From Gammaproteobacteria bacterium (GTDB lineage Bacteria; Pseudomonadota; Gammaproteobacteria; GRL18), in the NCBI GenBank assembly GCA_026196615.1, contig JAPHSW010000063.1, forward strand, positions 1-46,248: DNA of 46,248 nucleotides. Reading direction: 5' to 3'. How positions within the stretch are numbered: the stretch's first letter is position 1; each line of letters starts with the position of its first letter. The notes beneath the pieces were generated by a model that was not told the DNA's origin, did no database searches, and was given only the letters and a program-made list of their open reading frames with translations. Positions 9,059 to 17,663 of this stretch are shown piece by piece. The position numbers and the translations under genes were made by a program.

Positions 9059-9604
9059 ATGAAACTTATTTGGGACAATAATCATTTTAAAGTCACTATT
9101 AATAAGATAGATATTTATATATCACCAAAAACTATCCCTCCTTTTCCTATAGACGCAATAGTTGAGGAACAAGATACCAGTTTAGTACTTCAACCAGAAG
9201 ATACCATTCATGAATTAAATGATGACAAACCACTATGGTACTTTGCTAATACAAAAAATTTATTAGAAGAACATCAATTAGGTGATGTACTTATTAAATC
9301 ACACAATCCCATTCGCTTTATCTGCATAGTCCATGATCTCGAACAATCACCTTCCTGGTGCTCTAAATGGATTGAAACAGCACTTAAGAAAGTTTTTGAA
9401 TTATCAAATGAGAAATCACTATCAATTTTAGCAATCCCAATATTTGGAACACAATTCAGCAGGTTTCAACTGGAAGAATTTATTTCAGTTTTCGTCAGAG
9501 TATTAAAAATACAAAAAATTAAAAAACCTAGGAAAATATGGCTAATTTCAGAAGTAGGTATAAATGAGAAAATTTTTCAGCTATTAGAAAAATCAAAGAA
9601 ATGA
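9059..9604 (+). CDS. Divergent macro-domain-like protein
   Basis: About 181 aa from ATG 9059; TTG 9032 or ATG 9044 (overlapping the regulator) are alternatives, and none has a well-spaced ribosome site. The order of motifs follows the macro (ADP-ribose-binding) fold: IDAIVEEQDTSL near the N-terminus, then GDVLIKS, a strand IRFICIVHDLE followed by W...K.IE.AL, then LSILAIPIFGTQFSRFQLEE like the canonical AIPxxGTGxxG loop. The NAAN and GGGVD motifs of catalytic family members are missing, so it may bind but not hydrolyse. It follows the WYL gene directly, and its stop codon touches the tRNA-Val gene. The family assignment is by eye and moderate. Confidence 0.6.
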   Translation: MKLIWDNNHFKVTINKIDIYISPKTIPPFPIDAIVEEQDTSLVLQPEDTIHELNDDKPLWYFANTKNLLEEHQLGDVLIKSHNPIRFICIVHDLEQSPSWCSKWIETALKKVFELSNEKSLSILAIPIFGTQFSRFQLEEFISVFVRVLKIQKIKKPRKIWLISEVGINEKIFQLLEKSKK

Positions 9605-9681
9605 TGGTGGGTGATATAAGATTCGAACTTATGACCCCCGCCTTGTAAGGGCGGTGCTCTAACCAGCTGAGCTAATCACCC
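9605..9681 (-). tRNA. tRNA-Val (anticodon TAC)
   Basis: Read on the minus strand, acceptor GGGTGAT pairs with ATCACCC, followed by A73 and an encoded CCA. The D-arm is TAGCTCAGCTGGTTAGAGCA, the anticodon stem CCGCC/GGCGG encloses CTTACAA (anticodon TAC), and the T-loop is GTTCGAATC. All arms are intact and the length is 77 nt. Its 3' end abuts the stop codon of the convergent macro-like gene without a single spacer base. Confidence 0.97.
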
Positions 9682-9701
9682 ACAGCTGTAATGTGAGGCG
9701 T

Positions 9702-9729
9702 ATTCTACCTGAGTTAAAAAAAATTGCAA
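9702..9729 (-). promoter_or_regulatory. tRNA-Val promoter
   Basis: On the minus strand TTGCAA (9729-9724), a 16-bp spacer and TAGAAT (9707-9702) lie 20 bp before the tRNA 5' end. A GC-containing ACGCC discriminator follows, as is usual for stable RNA promoters. Confidence 0.65.
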
Positions 9730-9802
9730 ACACTATAATATAAAAAAGTGAAGATTTTAGTGCATATTTTAAAAACAGGAAAAAATATCATTCTCAATGA
9801 GG

Positions 9803-10435
9803 TTAACCAACAATATCCAGAACACGGCGTCTAAATTTTACTCCCAACTCTTTTGCTTTTAATTCACAGGCTTCAATGTCAACGCCTTCCAAACCATCAA
9901 TAGCTGTAGCGGTTGTATCAGGTATATATTGTGGTGCTAAACGTAAAAACTCCAACATACTGTCATAAGAGCCTTTCACTGCTGGAACACAATGTTGATC
10001 ATAAATTTTTTCATTCTGAGCATTCATAGATACTGACAATGCATCCACACTCTGAGCTAATTCAGGCAAAATATTACGTTTATTCACCAAATTCCCCAAA
10101 CCATCAGTATTAACACGAACAGGAGTACCTGCCTGTTTACAATAGGCAGCGACCTCAAGTAATTCTTTAATTCTTAACGTAGGTTCACCAAAACCACAGA
10201 ATACAATCTCATCATATTGTGCTGGATCGCCAATTTTACTAATATAGTCTTCTGCAGGGTGCCGACGAGATAGCAACAATGTGTATTCATGCACATCCAT
10301 ACTACCCTGAATTTTAGGGCAAAACTCACAAGCCAGAGTACAGCGATCCGTCAAGTTAATATAAAGATTATTACCAATGGTATACACCAACGTTTCTGGG
10401 GAAGAAGGTGTAGATTGTAATGCAGGTTTACTCAA
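9803..10435 (-). CDS. TatD-associated radical SAM protein
   Basis: A 210-aa radical SAM enzyme. The cluster motif CTLACEFC (C-x3-C-x2-C) is at about residue 32, followed by the glycine motif FCGFGEPTLR and the strand VRVNTDGLGN. Size and layout match the small radical SAM family often linked to TatD nucleases; its substrate is not known. The start codon is TTG at 10435 with AGGA about 9 bp upstream, and no good ATG is available. It follows the cytochrome gene by 35 bp on the same strand. Confidence 0.85.
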   Translation of the reverse strand: MSKPALQSTPSSPETLVYTIGNNLYINLTDRCTLACEFCPKIQGSMDVHEYTLLLSRRHPAEDYISKIGDPAQYDEIVFCGFGEPTLRIKELLEVAAYCKQAGTPVRVNTDGLGNLVNKRNILPELAQSVDALSVSMNAQNEKIYDQHCVPAVKGSYDSMLEFLRLAPQYIPDTTATAIDGLEGVDIEACELKAKELGVKFRRRVLDIVG

Positions 10436-10470
10436 GAGATTTATCCTGTTATTTAATATTAAAGCTTTTC

Positions 10471-11322
10471 TTAATCAATAATGAACTTCAAGTCAGATGA
10501 TAATCTATGTATTGAATGGCATTTAGCACAAACTTTTACAGCATACTCACCCAGCTTTCCACCCGATTTTTTTTGATCTTTCAATTCAAGCTGTTCAGCT
10601 AGTTCTGGAAGGAGTTCACGTGAAGCATTCATTATTCGTTGAACGGGTACTCCATCGTCCTGATGGCAATCACCACAACTAGTCGCCAAGTGATCAAGTT
10701 GCTGCTCCAATGGGCCAATGACATCACTTGCAGTTTCAAAATAGTTATCTTTAATTGCGATATTGATTCGATTCACTGAATCAGACATTTGTTTCATTAT
10801 TTCATCATAAGAAATTTTTTCACCTGAAAACCCTTCACTTATTATTTTATTATTAAAATCCGGGCTTCGGAACATTAAAGTTGCTACGGTTTGATAATCA
10901 TCATGACAGCGCATACAACTTTTTGATATTTTCTTTAAAATTGTAGGAATCGACGAATATTGCTGACTCTTAACAGCATTATCCAGTTCATTTAATTTAT
11001 CCAGATAAAGAAATTTTTCCCATTCAGGTACCATTTCTGCAATACTTTTATAATCCTTAATAAAATTTTGAGACCATTTTTCCAATTCAGTCTGTTGCCC
11101 TTTAGCTGAATAATCCTTCATTGCTAATATTTCACGACGTAGACGAAACATGGTATGTAGCCAAACCTGACGTTTATTGGCAGGTTTATACCATTTAGCT
11201 AAAATTTCAGGTGGTTTCTTAAGTGTAATAGTTTGTTCTGCAGCAGCTTGTTCAGCAACAGCAGACGAAGAAAACGAAATAACAGAAACAGCACTGAACA
11301 TAATAATTAAAAAACGAAACAT
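10471..11322 (-). CDS. Secreted tri-haem c-type cytochrome
   Basis: 283 aa. A signal peptide (hydrophobic residues about 4-20, likely cleavage after SSAVA) is followed by three CXXCH haem sites: CMRCH (about 137), CGDCH (about 216) and CAKCH (about 266). The sequence between them is helical and charged, in the style of cytochrome c'/c-552 electron carriers. GGAG precedes the ATG. The partner redox enzyme is not in the window, so the electron-transfer role is from haem content only. Confidence 0.85.
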   Translation of the reverse strand: MFRFLIIMFSAVSVISFSSSAVAEQAAAEQTITLKKPPEILAKWYKPANKRQVWLHTMFRLRREILAMKDYSAKGQQTELEKWSQNFIKDYKSIAEMVPEWEKFLYLDKLNELDNAVKSQQYSSIPTILKKISKSCMRCHDDYQTVATLMFRSPDFNNKIISEGFSGEKISYDEIMKQMSDSVNRINIAIKDNYFETASDVIGPLEQQLDHLATSCGDCHQDDGVPVQRIMNASRELLPELAEQLELKDQKKSGGKLGEYAVKVCAKCHSIHRLSSDLKFIID

Positions 11323-11416
11323 TTATTACTCCACTTTTATATATACAATGTAGATTGGGTTGGGCGTAGGAAATCCCAAGCGTCAATGTAAAATGATATG
11401 AGCGATTAAGTTTATT

Positions 11417-11983
11417 CTAAGCTCTGGAAGCAAATTTTCCCGTTGCTGTAAGTACTCTGATAACTTCTCCTTCTGATAAATACTCTGGCACTTGAACAAT
11501 CAAACCTGTTTCCAGCTCTGCTGGTTTGGTTCGCGCTGAAGCCGAAGCGCCTTTAATGGCAGGATCAGTTTTAATAATTTTCAATGACACAGATGCAGGC
11601 AGCTCAATACCGATGAGGTTTCCTTCATATATCATTCCAAGAACATCCCCCTGACCATCAGGAAGAAAGCCTGCATCTTTGTCAATGTCATCAATAGTCA
11701 TTGTATATTGGTTGTAATCTTCACCATCCATAAAAGTGTAAAATTGCTCATCTTTGTACAAAAACTGAAGCATCATACGCATAGTATCCGCTTCTTTAAT
11801 CAAATCCGTACCACCAAAAGTTTGTTCTAATTTTTGTTTCTTCTGAATATTCATAAAAGTCACTTTATACAAAGTGTTAGCACCACGTGAAGAAGGACTT
11901 CTAACATCAATATTCCGCACCTTATATAATTGATCATCTATTTCAACAATAGCGCCTCGTTTAAGGTCTGCTGCTTTTGGCAT
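11417..11983 (-). CDS. yeiP: Elongation factor P-like protein YeiP (EfpL)
   Basis: 188 aa, three-domain EF-P fold. The tip loop reads VRSPSSRGANTLYKV, matching YeiP, with Arg in place of the modified Lys34 of true EF-P, so no EpmA-type lysine modification is expected. It relieves ribosome stalling at proline-rich stretches. GGGGA lies about 9 bp before the ATG. The C-terminal domain (EVIRVLTATGKFASRA) is complete. Confidence 0.93.
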   Translation of the reverse strand: MPKAADLKRGAIVEIDDQLYKVRNIDVRSPSSRGANTLYKVTFMNIQKKQKLEQTFGGTDLIKEADTMRMMLQFLYKDEQFYTFMDGEDYNQYTMTIDDIDKDAGFLPDGQGDVLGMIYEGNLIGIELPASVSLKIIKTDPAIKGASASARTKPAELETGLIVQVPEYLSEGEVIRVLTATGKFASRA

Positions 11984-12199
11984 TGGATTTTATCCCCTGA
12001 ATTTAAAAAAATTCGCTACATTCTATCAATAGTCCATAAAAATAAAAACACATGCAAAAAATGCTGTCATATTAGAGGAAAAAAGTGTATATTTCGCAGT
12101 TAAATTTTTCAAAATCATTCTTTGCATGCAATACCTTAATAAGCATTTGCTTATAAAAGAGTGGTTGATACTGATATTTCTCAACTTTTTGGAGTCACA

Positions 12200-12841
12200 A
12201 TGAAACTTATTCTTTTAGGTGCACCAGGTGCTGGTAAAGGTACTGTCGCAAAATTATTAACTAAAATGGACGGTTCTGTTCAAATTTCTACTGGTGATAT
12301 TTTACGTGCAGCAGTTGCAGCGGGTTCTGAACTAGGTAAACAAGCAAAGGCAGCTATGGATGCTGGTGACCTTGTTTCTGATGATTTGATCATGGGTATT
12401 ATGGCTGATCGTCTTAAAGAAGATGATTGTAAAAGCGGTTACTTACTAGATGGTTTCCCACGTACAATCCCTCAAGCTGAAGCACTAAAAGTTATGTTAA
12501 ATGACATGGGTGAAACGCTTGATGCTGTGGTTAACATTGATGTACCTCGTGATGTCATTCTTGATCGTTTAACAACTCGTCGTACTTGTACTTCTTGTGG
12601 TGAAATTTATAACGTTAAGTCTAACCCACCAAAAGAAGAAGGCAAATGTGATAAGTGTGGCGGTCCTGTTGTTCAACGTGATGATGAAACAGTTGAAGTG
12701 ATCAGCAACCGTCTTGAAGTTTATAATGAAATGACTGCTCCTCTAGCTGGTTTCTATGAAGGTGAAGGCATGTTATTAACTGTTGAAGCTACTTCTAGTG
12801 ATGCAGTTATTGATGCAATTAAAGAAAAATTAGGTAAATAA
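12200..12841 (+). CDS. adk: Adenylate kinase with zinc-type LID
   Basis: 213 aa from ATG 12200, which has GGAG 6 bp upstream; an in-frame start at 12161 would add residues outside the family fold. The P-loop is GAPGAGKGT, the NMP-binding region follows, and GYLLDGFPRT is present. The LID contains CTSCGEIYN and CDKCGG, four cysteines that normally bind zinc in adenylate kinases. It interconverts ATP+AMP and 2 ADP. It is transcribed alone with a terminator after it. Confidence 0.96.
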   Translation: MKLILLGAPGAGKGTVAKLLTKMDGSVQISTGDILRAAVAAGSELGKQAKAAMDAGDLVSDDLIMGIMADRLKEDDCKSGYLLDGFPRTIPQAEALKVMLNDMGETLDAVVNIDVPRDVILDRLTTRRTCTSCGEIYNVKSNPPKEEGKCDKCGGPVVQRDDETVEVISNRLEVYNEMTAPLAGFYEGEGMLLTVEATSSDAVIDAIKEKLGK

Positions 12842-12888
12842 TTTTCTAAGTTTTACTTTATTGCACTGCTTTTTATGCATTAAGATAG

Positions 12889-12924
12889 GCCGTTAATAAC
12901 GCACAGTAATTAACGGCTTTTTTT
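12889..12924 (+). terminator. Rho-independent terminator of adk
   Basis: GCCGTTAAT (12889-12897) and ATTAACGGC (12909-12917) form a perfect 9-bp stem with an 11-nt loop, followed by seven T. It ends 83 bp after the adk stop. Confidence 0.9.
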
Positions 12925-12954
12925 ATTAAATTTAATAATTGGGGTTTTACCCCA

Positions 12955-12984
12955 TTGCTATTGTCTTCAATATTAGAATATAAT
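12955..12984 (+). promoter_or_regulatory. Promoter of the vgrG cassette
   Basis: TTGCTA (12955-12960), an 18-bp spacer and a perfect TATAAT (12979-12984) predict a start near 12991 and a leader of about 100 nt. A 6-3-6 hairpin sequence (TGGGGT/ACCCCA, 12940-12954) lies directly upstream and may be an operator. Confidence 0.5.
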
Positions 12985-13002
12985 TGAAAACAATTTATAT
13001 TA

Positions 13003-13091
13003 TCAAGCAACGGATCAGCTTGATTTAGACTTTTAAGTTATTTTTGTTTCGGAAACAATAAGTCTAAAGTTTATTATTTAAACAGGGATGT
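13003..13091 (+). promoter_or_regulatory. Structured vgrG leader with CsrA-like sites
   Basis: The leader has a stem-loop TCAAGC/GCTTGA (13003-13023) with CGGA in its loop. A nested structure follows: outer arms TTTAGACTT/AAGTCTAAA (13024-13068) with inner arms TTGTTT/AAACAA around CGG. Last comes ACAGGGATGT (13082-13091), which covers the ribosome site. That final segment matches the core of the known CsrA/RsmA consensus (ACARGGAUGU). Translational control by a CsrA-family protein is inferred. Confidence 0.55.
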
Positions 13092-13094
13092 GTC

Positions 13095-15200
13095 ATGCAG
13101 TACACCAACGCGAATACCAGTCGCTTTACCTTCAGCATCGCCAATCAAACAGCCCTTATTAATGATCCAAGAGTTTATGAATTTGATCTCAAAGAAAGTA
13201 TTTCTGATCACTTTTATCTTAATTTAGATTTTATATGTGAAGATCAAAATCTTGATTATATTAACCTCATAAAAAAAACAGCCTTACTCACCATTCAAGG
13301 TAAAAATGAAACTCAATACCTCAATGGTATTATCTGTGAGGCACAATGTGTTGAAAACGGCACTCGGTTTGCCCGTTATTCAGTTAAAATTGTCCCAATG
13401 GCCTGGTTTCTTGAATATAGAAAAGGGTGTCGTATATTTCAAAATCTCAGCATTAAGGAAATCATAACTCAAGTTTTCAATGAAGCGGGCCTTATTTCTG
13501 ATATTCACTATGAGTGGAATACGGATCGACAATACCCTAAACGAGATTTTTGTACTCAATATAATGAAACTGAATGGCAATTTATCACTCGGCTGATGGC
13601 TGAAGAAGGCATACATTTTCACTACAAACAAATGGCTGATAAGCATCTAATGATAATTGGAGATAGCAAAACATCTTTAAGTCCAATTGCTCAAGAATCC
13701 ATTGTACCCTTCTCTCATAATAGCGGCCTGACAGAAAAATCTGAACACATTAATCAGTTTATATTTTCACAACGTACACAAAGTGGAAAAAGCACACTTA
13801 GAGATTACAACTTTAAAACTCCAAAGCGCTCTCTTGAAAAATCAAGTCAAAATTCAATCAATCCTAGTTTGGAAGACTACTATTATCCTGGAGAATACGA
13901 CAACGAAAGTAAAGCAGAGTATTACTCAAAACTAAAACAGCAACAACACAATTGTGATATTAGAACAGGAAATGGAAATAGTAATGTTCAGCGTTTACGT
14001 GCTGGAAAATTATTCACCCAAACAGGTCATCGATACAAAGCCAACAACATTGAACAATTAATCACTTCAGTACACCATAAAGGCAAACAACCACAATCTC
14101 TTGACGAAGATACACCAACAAACTCCAATGAAGGTACAAATTATCAGAATAGTTTTATCACCATACCTGCTGATACTTTATTCCGTCCGAAACCTATTGC
14201 AAGAACTTCATTAATCCACGGAAAACAAAATGCCTTTATTACTGGTCCTGACAATGAAGAAATCTATGTCAATGAACATGGCCAGGTCAAAGTCCAGTTT
14301 CTCTGGGATCGTGAAGGTCAATATGACGAAAAAACAACTTGCTGGTTACGAGTAGATAATGACATCTCAGGAAATAAATGGGGACACATAATGTCTCCAA
14401 GAATTGGACAACACGTTTTTGTTGAATTTGAGCATGGTAACCCTGATAGACCGATCATCAGTGGGCGATCATACAACGGGGACAGTTTGCCCCCCTACTC
14501 TTTGCCTGCAAATAAAACACGCAGTACGATAAAAACAAATTCTACTCCCGGTGGTAATGGCTATAACGAAATTCGCTATGAGGACAAAAAATCACAGGAA
14601 CAGATTTATTTCCATAGTGAAAAAGATCTCGATATTCGTTGTAAAAACGATCGCCGTGAACACATTGAAAACACTCGCTCACTCATTGTTGATAACGAAC
14701 AACATGAACATATCAAAGTCGATCATCATCAGAAAATAAATCTAAGTCATCAACATAAAATCGGTAACAACTTATCTCAAGACATTGGAAATCGACTTAA
14801 CATAAAAACCGGCAATAATTTTCTACAAACTGCAGGCAATGAAGTTCATATAAAATCTGCCAGTAGTACAATACTACATGCTGGTAGTGAAATTACTTTT
14901 AAAGCCTCAGGAGGCTTTATCAAAATTGATCCATCAGGTGTCACTATTAATGGTATTAAGGTCAACCTCAACAGTGGAGGTGGACCAGGTTCAGCGGCTT
15001 CAGCTTCTCCAACTATACCTTATCAAGCAGTGGAAGCAGACAAAGACAAACCGGGGCAAAGTTTCAATCCCATAACACCTGAAGCACCTTATAAACTGTC
15101 ACAATTTTTATTCAACAATGGCGCTGGTAATAAAAGACAACTTGATGAAAAAGCAGGCTGTATACCCTGTGAAGCTGCTGCAAAAAACGCAAGTGAGTAG
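13095..15200 (+). CDS. vgrG: Type VI secretion spike protein VgrG
   Basis: 701 aa with the usual VgrG plan: gp27-like N-terminal domain (about 1-370), gp5 OB-fold (about 385-460, VNEHGQVKVQFLWDREG), the conserved PGGNGYNEIRYED, then the beta-helical needle (FHSEKDLDIRC, GNNFLQTAGNEVHIKS) to about residue 635. The last about 60 residues are a low-complexity tail without an enzyme motif, probably the cargo-docking segment. No other T6SS structural genes are in the window, so this is an orphan cassette. It starts a plus-strand operon with the adaptor gene 2 bp downstream. Confidence 0.95.
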   Translation: MQYTNANTSRFTFSIANQTALINDPRVYEFDLKESISDHFYLNLDFICEDQNLDYINLIKKTALLTIQGKNETQYLNGIICEAQCVENGTRFARYSVKIVPMAWFLEYRKGCRIFQNLSIKEIITQVFNEAGLISDIHYEWNTDRQYPKRDFCTQYNETEWQFITRLMAEEGIHFHYKQMADKHLMIIGDSKTSLSPIAQESIVPFSHNSGLTEKSEHINQFIFSQRTQSGKSTLRDYNFKTPKRSLEKSSQNSINPSLEDYYYPGEYDNESKAEYYSKLKQQQHNCDIRTGNGNSNVQRLRAGKLFTQTGHRYKANNIEQLITSVHHKGKQPQSLDEDTPTNSNEGTNYQNSFITIPADTLFRPKPIARTSLIHGKQNAFITGPDNEEIYVNEHGQVKVQFLWDREGQYDEKTTCWLRVDNDISGNKWGHIMSPRIGQHVFVEFEHGNPDRPIISGRSYNGDSLPPYSLPANKTRSTIKTNSTPGGNGYNEIRYEDKKSQEQIYFHSEKDLDIRCKNDRREHIENTRSLIVDNEQHEHIKVDHHQKINLSHQHKIGNNLSQDIGNRLNIKTGNNFLQTAGNEVHIKSASSTILHAGSEITFKASGGFIKIDPSGVTINGIKVNLNSGGGPGSAASASPTIPYQAVEADKDKPGQSFNPITPEAPYKLSQFLFNNGAGNKRQLDEKAGCIPCEAAAKNASE

Positions 15201-15202
15201 AT

Positions 15203-16210
15203 ATGACAAATCCACACCACTTACAGCATCCTATAAACGAAATTCACAAAATTTTATTGAATAAAACAACAAACATCTATGTACTTATTGATGTGAATGC
15301 AAAAAAAGGTCTTAGAGGTGAGTTGTTTAATTTATCAGATGCACCAAAATTCCGAAGTCTCTTTCATAATACAGTTTTGCAAGAACTACGAGATCAATCC
15401 CCTTTTCTCCTTCAGATTGAACTGAATCAATACAGGTATATCACCTATCTGTTTGAAAAAGCTCCCAAACATTTTTTATTGATATTTTCAAAATACTCTC
15501 TCGATATACTCTATCAACATTGGCAAAGTATATTAACTGTTTATGCTCTTAATGGTGACGTAGCATTCTATAAATTCTATAGCCCTGAAATTCTTAAGCC
15601 CTATATCAAAGCCTGTAAACCCTCTGAACAAGCCCTTTTGCTTGCATATTGTGATGAAGTATACCTATACAATAAACCCAATCAATGGGACAGATGTTAT
15701 CAGGTCTTAGTTCAAGAAAAGATATCTCTACCTGAAATCAATAAAGTTGATCCCCATTTGAAAACAGCATGGTGGCAGCTTAAAGACCATCATTTTGATT
15801 ATATGAGTTCAATTACTGAAAATGCACTGATTGAAAATCTAGGTAATCATTTGCTTTCTCACCATATGGATGCATTGCAAGCTTATAAAAATAGGACACT
15901 CAGTAAATTAATCAGTCATGGAATACAAAGAGCTCGTTTTTATGGACTGGAAACCAGAGAAGAACTCAGTTTTTTTCTGGGTATGATGTTTGAATTATCA
16001 CCCAACTTTGACGAACATCCCAAAATTCATCAATGGTTGCTTAATAAGACATCTAATACATCTGTTTTAGAACTAGTCGATCAAACTCCTGCAACAGTAT
16101 GGGACAGCCTGAAAAATAATTCTGAATCACAAGCCTGGTACAAAATGCCTCAATCTCAAAAAAATAGCTATCACATCAATAATCAGTTTATAGCTGAGAG
16201 TGCTCTGTAA
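15203..16210 (+). CDS. DUF4123 T6SS effector-loading adaptor
   Basis: 335 aa. The N-terminal half (about residues 20-150) has the DUF4123 pattern: a strand TNIYVLIDVNA, a central HWQSILTVYALNGDVAFYKF, then YSPEILKPYI. DUF4123 proteins (Tap/TEC) bring a specific effector to its VgrG and are not themselves secreted. It lies between vgrG (2-bp gap) and the toxin gene (0-bp gap), which is the usual order. The C-terminal helical half is family-variable and probably contacts the toxin. Confidence 0.88.
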   Translation: MTNPHHLQHPINEIHKILLNKTTNIYVLIDVNAKKGLRGELFNLSDAPKFRSLFHNTVLQELRDQSPFLLQIELNQYRYITYLFEKAPKHFLLIFSKYSLDILYQHWQSILTVYALNGDVAFYKFYSPEILKPYIKACKPSEQALLLAYCDEVYLYNKPNQWDRCYQVLVQEKISLPEINKVDPHLKTAWWQLKDHHFDYMSSITENALIENLGNHLLSHHMDALQAYKNRTLSKLISHGIQRARFYGLETREELSFFLGMMFELSPNFDEHPKIHQWLLNKTSNTSVLELVDQTPATVWDSLKNNSESQAWYKMPQSQKNSYHINNQFIAESAL

Positions 16211-17641
16211 ATGTCAAAAAAATCAAATACTCAAAAAGCAAAGTCAGTCAGAGAAATTTGTCAGGAGCAACCTAAAACCCAGTCTGATGGTATTGTTGAT
16301 TGTAAACAACAAGGTTGTATCAGTGAGGCTGGTGCATGGTCTTTTTCAAATAAGTTAAATTCAAAACTAAGCTGCAGTGACGATTGTAAACCAGTCAAAA
16401 ATAATTGTGAACTAACAGAAAAGCAAAAGGAAGATTTTGCAGACAAAGAAAAAAAACAAAAGGAAAAATTAAAAAAACGCAATGACGCATTTAACCGTCG
16501 AAAAAGTAAAAAAATACCGATACCAAAGAATAAAGATGGGAAGGAACAAGCCCAAAAAGTTTTTCGTAAGAAAAATTATAACTGGAAACACCAGCATTGT
16601 CAGGATATTATGATTATGCCCACAGCTGCTGGAATTAAAAACCAGTATAATCAATTAAGAGAAGATATTATTGATGATATGCTGGCTCTTGAAGAGAAAT
16701 TAGAAACTATTGTATATGATACAACAGTTGAATTAGGTGGAAAAAATTTAGCAAAGTTTGGTGGCAGAACAGGTGCAAAATATGCAGCTGGTGCAGCAGG
16801 CCTCTCTGGAGGACCGGTTGTCTTAATCACAGAAGGCATTGCAACAATTTGGACGGTGGTTGATGGAGTCAATACATTTATTGAAACCAAAAACAGTATC
16901 ATTCAAGAAGTAGAAAAATTTACAAAAAATTATAATGAAAAAAAATCACAAATAGAACAACTTAGCAAAGATGTAAAACGCACACAAAAATATATTGACT
17001 TAAACAAACGCAACAACTCCAATAAAATTGATAACAAAAAATTAAGTCCTTCAGAAAAACAAACATTTGAGGACTTAAAAAAAGAGATACAGGAAAAAAC
17101 TAAATCAATCAGACAAACAGCCATTGAATCAGCAAAAAACAACCCTTGTCTCAAAGCCAAAAAATGCCAACTGGTTACCTTTGAGGAGAGTGATAAAAGC
17201 AGCAAACAAATGAATAATCCAAACGGATGCTGCCCAGGACAAACAGGACATCATTTATTGCCTAAGAGCTACTTTAAAAGTACCTGTCCAGAATATAATG
17301 AAAACCATGCCCCATGTATTTGTGTCGAAGGTTCCAATCAGCATTTGGGTACACATGGTAAAATGCACACATTTCAAGATAAATATGCAGAAGATGGAAT
17401 AAAAGATGGCCAACTGAGTTATCAAGATGCTAAAAAGGCAGCAATACAGTCTTTGGAAGATACATTTACAACAACTAAATGCAATAAAACGTGCATTGAA
17501 CAACAACTGGATGAATATCACACCAATATATGTGGAAAAACACCCACCATTTACCCTTCATCCACTACAAAAAAAGGTTTATTAAAAGATGCCATACCTT
17601 CATCATCTTCTGGAACATCAAAAAACAAGAAGAAACGGTAG
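16211..17641 (+). CDS. Predicted T6SS nuclease toxin (GHH/HNH-type)
   Basis: 476 aa, no signal peptide. The N-terminal part is Lys-rich and Cys-rich (SCSDDCKPVKNNC). Residues about 175-225 are hydrophobic and Gly/Ala-rich (GAKYAAGAAGLSGGPVVLIT), followed by a coiled coil. The toxin domain at about 335-420 reads GHHLLPKSYF...NQHLGTHGKMH, the GHH-type HNH/endonuclease VII signature with the catalytic HH and downstream His ligands. Nearby cysteine pairs could bind zinc. The position after the adaptor and before a non-homologous gene fits an effector-immunity pair. Nuclease activity is inferred from the motif only. Confidence 0.82.
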   Translation: MSKKSNTQKAKSVREICQEQPKTQSDGIVDCKQQGCISEAGAWSFSNKLNSKLSCSDDCKPVKNNCELTEKQKEDFADKEKKQKEKLKKRNDAFNRRKSKKIPIPKNKDGKEQAQKVFRKKNYNWKHQHCQDIMIMPTAAGIKNQYNQLREDIIDDMLALEEKLETIVYDTTVELGGKNLAKFGGRTGAKYAAGAAGLSGGPVVLITEGIATIWTVVDGVNTFIETKNSIIQEVEKFTKNYNEKKSQIEQLSKDVKRTQKYIDLNKRNNSNKIDNKKLSPSEKQTFEDLKKEIQEKTKSIRQTAIESAKNNPCLKAKKCQLVTFEESDKSSKQMNNPNGCCPGQTGHHLLPKSYFKSTCPEYNENHAPCICVEGSNQHLGTHGKMHTFQDKYAEDGIKDGQLSYQDAKKAAIQSLEDTFTTTKCNKTCIEQQLDEYHTNICGKTPTIYPSSTTKKGLLKDAIPSSSSGTSKNKKKR

Positions 17642-17663
17642 ATAAATAGGATTATTAATTAAT

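Noticed and set aside
11417..11983. True elongation factor P
   Set aside because: The tip loop has Arg in SSRGANT and YeiP-type flanks, not the modified Lys of EF-P.
12161..12199. Upstream start for adenylate kinase
   Set aside because: GGAG fits the ATG at 12200, and MKLILLGAPGAGKGT is the usual N-terminus of the family.
13095..17641. Prophage tail module
   Set aside because: The spike protein has the full VgrG layout and is followed by a DUF4123 adaptor and a toxin; no other phage genes are present.
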